Under the pieces are notes generated by a model. The model did not search any database. It saw nothing but the letters and a program-made list of their open reading frames with translations, and was not told where the DNA came from. Below, in pieces: positions 59,777 through 64,000 of a stretch of 64,000 nt of DNA. The DNA is taken from positions 37,502 to 101,501 of the forward strand of contig CAUEQD010000007.1 in the NCBI GenBank assembly GCA_959019945.1, written 5' to 3'. Made by a program: the position numbers and the translations under genes. The stretch is from an uncultured Collinsella sp. Its GTDB lineage: Bacteria; Actinomycetota; Coriobacteriia; Coriobacteriales; Coriobacteriaceae. Numbering within the stretch: the first letter of the stretch is position 1; every line of letters starts with the position of its first letter.

Positions 59777-62050
59777 TTACGCTTCCTTAGCGGTCGACTT
59801 AACAGAAACTGACTTGGCCTTGGTAACAGCCTTTTTGGCAGCTGGCTTCTTGGCCGCAGTGGCCTTGGCAGCGCGCTTCGCGGCAGCCTTGGCCTTGGTC
59901 GTCGTAGCCTTCGCCTTAGCCGGAGCCTTCTTAGCAGCCGCGGGCTTGGGCTTCACCGAAGACGTGCGCTTACGCGTGGCCTTCTTGGGCTCCTCAACTA
60001 CCGGCGGCTTATAGCTGCTGGGCCCGCGGCGCTTAAGCACCACACCTGCCAGGCCGGGCACCTTGATCTCAATAGAGTCCATCTGCCCGTTCCAGGGGTA
60101 GGGCTCGCTCGAGCAGGTGTAGGGCTCCTTGCCGGCATAGCCGCTGCCACCGAACTCGGGACGGTCGGAATCGAAGATGACCTCCCAGTCACCCTCGCGC
60201 GGCACGCCCACGCGGAAGCTCTCGTAGCTCGCCGGGTCAAAGTTGATCAGGATCACCAGGTCGTCCTCGACGTCCTCGCCCTGGCGTACAAAGCTCACGA
60301 TGGACTGCTTGGAATTGTCCGCATCGATCCAGGTAAAGCCGTCGTCGGTGTAGCCGCGCTCGTACAGGGCAGGCTCGGCGGTGTACAGATGGTTGAGCGC
60401 CTTAATGAACGCCTGATGATGCTTGTGGGTCTCGTACTCCTCGGTCAGGAACCACTGGATGGACTCGTAGTAGCGCCACTCGATAAACTGGCCGATCTCG
60501 TTGCCCATAAAGTTGAGCTTGGCACCGGGGTGCGTCATCTGGTAGAAGGCTAGCGTGCGCAGGCCGGCAAACTGGCGCCACCAGTCGCCTGGCATACGGC
60601 CGATGAGTGAGCACTTGCCGTGCACGACCTCGTCGTGGCTTAAGGGGCAGATAAAGTTCTCGGTAAAGGCATACATAATGGAGAACGTGAGCAGCCCGTG
60701 GTTGCCGGGGCGCCACGGAAAATCGGTCTGCATGTAGTGCAGGGTGTCGTTCATCCAGCCCATGTCCCACTTGTAGTGGAAGCCCAGGCCGCCGTCCTGC
60801 GGCGGATAGGTCACGAGCGGCCACGCGGTGGACTCCTCGGCCATCATCATCACGTCGGGGTAGTGCGCCTCCACGGCGCAGTTGACCTGACGGATAAACG
60901 CGCTGGCGTCCAGATCTTCCTCGGTACCGTACTTGTTGAACTTCTTTTGGCCCGGATCGTCGATGCCAAAGTTGAGGTACAGCATGCTGGACACGCCGTC
61001 CATGCGAATGCCGTCCACGTGGAAGTTCTCGAGCCAGTACAGCACGTTGGAGACCAGGAAGGAGCGGACCTCGCCGCGGGCGAAGTCGAACTTATGCGTG
61101 CCCCAGTTGGGGTGAATCTCGTGCTCAAACAGCATGTGGCCGTTAAAGGTGGCAAGGCCATGGGCATCGGCGCAAAAACCGCCGGGCACCCAGTCCATAA
61201 TCACGCCGATGCCCGCCTCGTGGCACGCATCGAAAAAGTGCATGAGCTGCTGCGGGTCGCCATAGCGCGACGTGGCGGCATAGTAGCCGGTCGTCTGGTA
61301 GCCCCAGGAGCCATCGAAGGGATGCTCCATAAGTGGCATGACCTCGATATGCGTGTAGCCCATGTCGCGCACGTAGTCCACGAGCTCCACCGACAGGTCG
61401 TCGTAGGAGTAGAACTCGCCGCGCTGCGCGGGGAAGGGATCCATGGGGCCGGGGTAGTTGCCGTACTCGTCCGGCTCGCCCTGCGGCGCGTCACCATGAC
61501 GCTTCCACGAGCCAATATGCACCTCGTAGATGTTGAGCGGCTGCGACATGTGGTTGTGGCCGGCGCGGCGCTTGAGCCACGCGGCATCGTTCCACTTATA
61601 GCCGTCGAGGGTCCACAGCACGCTGGCCGTTCCCGGAGGGCACTCGGCCTTAAAGGCATACGGATCGGCCTTGTAGAGCTTTTCGCCCTCGTTGGTCTCG
61701 ATCAGGTACTTATAGAGCTGACCCTGCTCGGCGCCAGGAATAAAGCCTTCCCAGATAGCGCTCGTATGCACAGGCACCAGCGGGTTGGCTTCCTCATCCC
61801 AGTCGTTAAATTCGCCAATGACGTGGACGCTCTTTACATCGGGCGCCCAAACGCAAAAACGCCAGCCGCGCGTACGGTTCTGCGTGTCCGGGTGCGCGCC
61901 CATCTTTTCCCAGCTGCGTTCCCACATGCCAATGCCAAACAGATAGACATCGTCCTTAGAGAGCTCCGGTGCGTGCGGAGCCGGCTTGCGGGTTGCGGGC
62001 TTTTTGGTTACTGGCTTTAGCTTTGTATCGCTCACGTTTGATCCCATCAT
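59777..62050 (-). CDS. glgB: Glycogen branching enzyme with cationic C-terminal tail
   Basis: GlgB moves glucan segments to make alpha-1,6 branches. Of 757 residues, about 1-680 are the enzyme. An N-terminal CBM48-type domain (RGWRFCVWAPDVKSVHVIGE) is followed by GH13 with DWVPGGFCADAHGL, the nucleophile in VDGIRMDGVSSM (near 352), the acid in MMAEESTAWP (near 404) and CPLSHDEVVHGK. Residues about 680-757 are a Lys/Ala/Thr tail (PKKATRKRTSS, KKPAAKKAVTKAKS) like the one on GlgA. The first 25 residues are also basic. The start has no clear ribosome site, and GTG or ATG codons within the first six residues are alternatives. It is first in the glg operon. Confidence 0.94.
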   Translation of the reverse strand: MMGSNVSDTKLKPVTKKPATRKPAPHAPELSKDDVYLFGIGMWERSWEKMGAHPDTQNRTRGWRFCVWAPDVKSVHVIGEFNDWDEEANPLVPVHTSAIWEGFIPGAEQGQLYKYLIETNEGEKLYKADPYAFKAECPPGTASVLWTLDGYKWNDAAWLKRRAGHNHMSQPLNIYEVHIGSWKRHGDAPQGEPDEYGNYPGPMDPFPAQRGEFYSYDDLSVELVDYVRDMGYTHIEVMPLMEHPFDGSWGYQTTGYYAATSRYGDPQQLMHFFDACHEAGIGVIMDWVPGGFCADAHGLATFNGHMLFEHEIHPNWGTHKFDFARGEVRSFLVSNVLYWLENFHVDGIRMDGVSSMLYLNFGIDDPGQKKFNKYGTEEDLDASAFIRQVNCAVEAHYPDVMMMAEESTAWPLVTYPPQDGGLGFHYKWDMGWMNDTLHYMQTDFPWRPGNHGLLTFSIMYAFTENFICPLSHDEVVHGKCSLIGRMPGDWWRQFAGLRTLAFYQMTHPGAKLNFMGNEIGQFIEWRYYESIQWFLTEEYETHKHHQAFIKALNHLYTAEPALYERGYTDDGFTWIDADNSKQSIVSFVRQGEDVEDDLVILINFDPASYESFRVGVPREGDWEVIFDSDRPEFGGSGYAGKEPYTCSSEPYPWNGQMDSIEIKVPGLAGVVLKRRGPSSYKPPVVEEPKKATRKRTSSVKPKPAAAKKAPAKAKATTTKAKAAAKRAAKATAAKKPAAKKAVTKAKSVSVKSTAKEA

Positions 62051-62247
62051 GACGCGGCAGCGTGTTGCCTTGGTGACTAAATGCGAAAGGTCCAGGGCTG
62101 CACGAATCGAAGGGACGGCGATAGTTCTATGATTCGTTCCACCTCGCGTGCTCGGTGGAACTTTCGGCAGAAACTACGATAACACCTGTACGTTACTTTT
62201 ATGAACGAAAGTGGATTTGCGGCGGCTTTTAATCGGTGAGCGCCATG

Positions 62248-62298
62248 TTTATACCACTGGCAGATTTGCGATGGTAAAACTCTTGACAGCTTTACCAA
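62248..62298 (-). promoter_or_regulatory. Putative glgB promoter with inverted operator
   Basis: On the minus strand TATAAA (62248-62253) has TTACCA 18 bases upstream (62272-62277). That box is part of TGGTAAAAC (62272-62280), which forms an inverted pair with TTTACCA (62291-62297). A repressor bound there would cover the -35. Confidence 0.5.
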
Positions 62299-62320
62299 TT
62301 AGGGTTTCAAGATTGTTAGT

Positions 62321-62359
62321 TTGACGTTTGGTAAAACGTTTTTATCAGGATGTTTACCA
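62321..62359 (+). promoter_or_regulatory. Putative HAD-gene promoter with internal operator
   Basis: TTGACG (62321-62326) and TATCAG (62343-62348) are 16 bases apart. TGGTAAAACG with TTTTTATCA forms a near-palindrome that fills the spacer and -10. A further GTTTACCA lies at 62352-62359. It is the same motif as before glgB and the GH13-GH77 gene. Confidence 0.5.
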
Positions 62360-62381
62360 TTTGACATCGAAAGGTTCGTTT

Positions 62382-63071
62382 ATGTCCCAGACCGCCGCCC
62401 CCAATGTCGCTTTTATTTTCGATTGCGACGGCACGCTGGTTAATAGCACCCCCGTTTGGGCCTATGCCCAGCCAGAGTTATTGCGTCGCCACGGAGTCAA
62501 CGTGACGCCCGAGGACTTTGCCGATTTTGGCCCGCTTTCGCTTGAGGATGAGTGCCAGGCCTACCACGATCTGTGGGGTGTAAAGGAAGAGGGTCCCGTG
62601 CTGTACGAAGAGCTGTGCGGCATTTTGCTTGAGGGCTACTCGAAGGTCGCACCGATTACCGGGTTGTTGCCGTTTTTGCAGCAGGCTCAGGAGGCCGGTG
62701 TTGCCATGTGCGTGGCCACGTCCACTACGGCCTATTTGGTGCAGGCCGCACTGGATGGCTCTGGTGTTGCGCCGTACATGGACTTTATTACCACCACGGG
62801 CGAGGCAGGCCGCTCCAAGCATTTTCCGGATGTGTATGAGCTAGCACTGCGTCGTCTAGAGGAGCGCCACGGGCATGCGTTTGACACCGCTTGGGTTTTT
62901 GAGGACGCTGCCTTTGGCCTTAAGAGCTCCGGGACCGCGGGCTTTAAGCGCGTAGGCATTTACGACCCGCTGGGGCACACGGATCGAGATGACGTTCGCG
63001 ACAACTGTGAGATCTTCATCGACAGCTATGAAGAGCTGGATCTCGCTCGCGTGCTTACGTTTGAGGGCTAG
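62382..63071 (+). CDS. HAD-family hydrolase (beta-phosphoglucomutase-like)
   Basis: This cytoplasmic phosphatase or phosphomutase has 229 residues. The ATG at 62382 follows GAAAGG, and the in-frame ATG at 62328 lies inside the promoter region. HAD motif I is FIFDCDGTLVNS, motif II is CVATSTTAYL, and motif III/IV is WVFEDAAFGLKS with a K-H/F-P loop at SKHFPDVYEL. The cap between motifs I and II is helical, as in the PGM-like subfamily. The shared operator with glgB suggests a role with sugar phosphates from glucan breakdown, which is an inference. Confidence 0.85.
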   Translation: MSQTAAPNVAFIFDCDGTLVNSTPVWAYAQPELLRRHGVNVTPEDFADFGPLSLEDECQAYHDLWGVKEEGPVLYEELCGILLEGYSKVAPITGLLPFLQQAQEAGVAMCVATSTTAYLVQAALDGSGVAPYMDFITTTGEAGRSKHFPDVYELALRRLEERHGHAFDTAWVFEDAAFGLKSSGTAGFKRVGIYDPLGHTDRDDVRDNCEIFIDSYEELDLARVLTFEG

Positions 63072-63080
63072 GCGAGGACT

Positions 63081-63722
63081 GTGGTTTGTAAAGTATTAGT
63101 TATCTGCGGCTCACCCGTCGTGGCGAGCCCCGAGTTACTGCGTCAACTGACAGGGGAGTGCGACCACGTGGTCGCCGTGGACCGCGGGCTCGATGCGCTC
63201 TTGGGAGCCGGCCTAAGCTGTGATGTCTACGTAGGCGACGCCGATACCGTGAGCGACGAAGGCCGCGCTCTGGTCGATGCCACTACCAATTTTGAGGTAG
63301 AGCGCCACAACCCCTACAAGGACTACACCGATCTGGCTCTAGCGCTAGACGCCATCAGCCGCCGCTGGCCCAACGCGGAGGTCGTCGCAACCTGCGCCAC
63401 GGGCGGCCGCCCCGACATGGCCCTAAGCGTTCTAGGCCTGCTTGCTAACTACAAAGACGCCCCCGTTTGGATCCACGAAGACGACACTACGGCTCGCATT
63501 CTGCATGAAGACGAATCCTGGACCATAGAGAACGCCGAAGGCAAAACCTTTTCCATCATCGCCCTGGCCCCAAACACCGAAGTAAGCGAACACGGCCTAG
63601 AGTGGGAGCTAGATCACGCCCCGCTAGCCCCACTAGCCGACACCGGCATCTCCAATGTCGTCAGAGGTACGGCTAAGATCCAAGTCCACACCGGTACCGC
63701 CATCGCCTACCTCTACAAGTAA
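63081..63722 (+). CDS. Thiamine diphosphokinase
   Basis: The enzyme makes thiamine diphosphate from thiamine and ATP. The GTG start lies nine bases after the HAD stop, with GAGGA upstream. The 213-residue protein has AVDRGLDALLGAGL, YVGDADTVS with the metal-binding aspartates, HNPYKDYTDLALAL, and ATGGRPDMALSVLGLL, all typical of TPK. The C-terminal beta domain is shorter and ends IQVHTGTAIAYLYK. Unlike in many Firmicutes, rpe and rsgA are not adjacent here. Confidence 0.88.
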   Translation: MVCKVLVICGSPVVASPELLRQLTGECDHVVAVDRGLDALLGAGLSCDVYVGDADTVSDEGRALVDATTNFEVERHNPYKDYTDLALALDAISRRWPNAEVVATCATGGRPDMALSVLGLLANYKDAPVWIHEDDTTARILHEDESWTIENAEGKTFSIIALAPNTEVSEHGLEWELDHAPLAPLADTGISNVVRGTAKIQVHTGTAIAYLYK

Positions 63723-63733
63723 GGGCCATCGCA

Positions 63734-63853
63734 TCAGGGTTTTATCGGGACGGCGGATAAAAATAATCTCCTACCAAATGTTTAACCGCCCCGTCAGGGT
63801 TTTATCGGGACGGTGGACAGAAATAATCGCTCGAAGAGTGATTATTTCTGTCC
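63734..63853. repeat. Direct and inverted repeat cluster after the thiamine gene
   Basis: TCAGGGTTTTATCGGGACGG occurs at 63734 and again at 63794, exactly 60 bases apart. Each is followed by GGAYARAAATAATC. The second copy pairs with GATTATTTCTGTCC (63840-63853) as a perfect 14-base hairpin, and GGGTTTT pairs with AAAACCC further out. Confidence 0.75.
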
Positions 63854-63935
63854 CAGGAAAACCCGTAAGTAAGGGTTGATTTCCGATCTCAGCCGAACAC
63901 ATTAGGCGGATAGGCCGTTCCCGCAGCTAGCCGAA

Positions 63936-63975
63936 CGCCCCCGGTGCCCCATCCGGGCCCCGGGGGCGCCGTTTT
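63936..63975 (+). terminator. Terminator-like hairpin near the window end
   Basis: CGCCCCCGG (63936-63944) pairs with CCGGGGGCG (63960-63968) around a GC-rich loop, followed by CCGTTTT. Confidence 0.6.
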
Positions 63976-63997
63976 CCCAGTTGAAGGAACGGTGGAG

Positions 63998-64000
63998 ATG
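63998..64000 (+). other. Possible start codon of the next gene
   Basis: An ATG closes the window, with AAGGAACGGTGGAG directly before it. Only the start codon is visible, so the product is unknown. Confidence 0.3.

Larger units (their letters stand above)
62051..62381. other. Divergent control region between glgB and the HAD gene
   Basis: This 331-base AT-richer region holds the promoters of the leftward glycogen operon and the rightward phosphatase gene. It has at least four TGGTAAA/TTTACCA half-sites within 90 bases, and a hairpin TTCCACC..GGTGGAA near 62137-62162 in the glgB leader. No gene was recognised. Confidence 0.65.
63723..63997. other. Non-coding end region with repeats
   Basis: This stretch holds two 35-base direct repeats, an inverted repeat, and a GC-rich terminator-like hairpin. 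Between 63870 and 63935 I see nothing I can name. The presence of a terminator with no gene before it leaves room for a small RNA. Confidence 0.5.

Noticed and set aside
63734..63828. Direct repeats as a CRISPR array
   Set aside because: There are only two copies with mismatches, a 25-base spacer, and no cas genes in the window.

Overview
The window looks like a chromosomal segment of a Coriobacteriia member, most likely Collinsella or a close relative. This is inferred from gene content and gene style, not from an rRNA. Supporting signs are the high GC, a Gram-positive-type PTS with HPr Ser46, a paired GlgC/GlgD, a single-chain iron-sulfur serine dehydratase, and short AAAGGAG-type ribosome binding sites.

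Region 1 (1-10190) is core metabolism. It holds the end of a fructose-type PTS permease, ptsH, ptsI, two tandem 1-phosphofructokinase paralogues, a CCA-adding enzyme, two identical tRNA-Glu(CTC) genes, a flippase-like membrane protein and a TetR regulator. Region 2 (about 10190-32170) is a very GC-rich cobalamin island of about 22 kb, with an IS3-type transposase fragment on its left edge and a degraded IS21-type fragment on its right. A leftward arm sits behind a cobalamin riboswitch: an exported CbiK chelatase, a NEAT-like lipoprotein, and a FecCD-type ABC transporter. A rightward arm of 17 tightly overlapping genes runs cbiF, cbiD, a 77-codon internally deleted cbiL, cbiG, cbiH, cbiET, cbiA, cobT, cobU, cobS, a cobU-like/cobC fusion, cbiB, cobD, cbiP, cobA, cbiC, cbiJ. 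The loss of most of cbiL suggests that de novo corrin synthesis is broken here unless cbiL lies elsewhere. The salvage and lower-ligand half looks intact.

Region 3 (32250-48790) has a MacAB-like efflux set, an L,D-transpeptidase, serine dehydratase, metK, gltX, priA, def, fmt, rsmB and a small zinc-ribbon protein. Region 4 (48870-62380) is an alpha-glucan region. It has a 1098-residue GH13-GH77 fusion and a leftward glycogen operon glgB-glgP-glgC-glgD-glgA. Repeated TGGTAAAA/TTTTACCA half-sites lie upstream of both units, which suggests shared control. GlgA and GlgB both end in long histone-H1-like Lys/Ala/Thr tails. Region 5 (62380-64000) has a HAD phosphatase, thiamine diphosphokinase, and a repeat-rich end.

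Intergenic DNA carries several families of designed-looking palindromes: a 24/23/24 element in three copies, a CACTTAATGTG-core element in two intergenic copies plus one copy inside the ABC ATPase gene, and two 33-bp-arm palindromes containing GGGGACAG. The most notable points are the cationic tails on two glycogen enzymes, the cbiL deletion inside an IS-bounded cobalamin island, the exported CbiK with NEAT-like partners, and the palindrome-derived peptide in the ABC ATPase.
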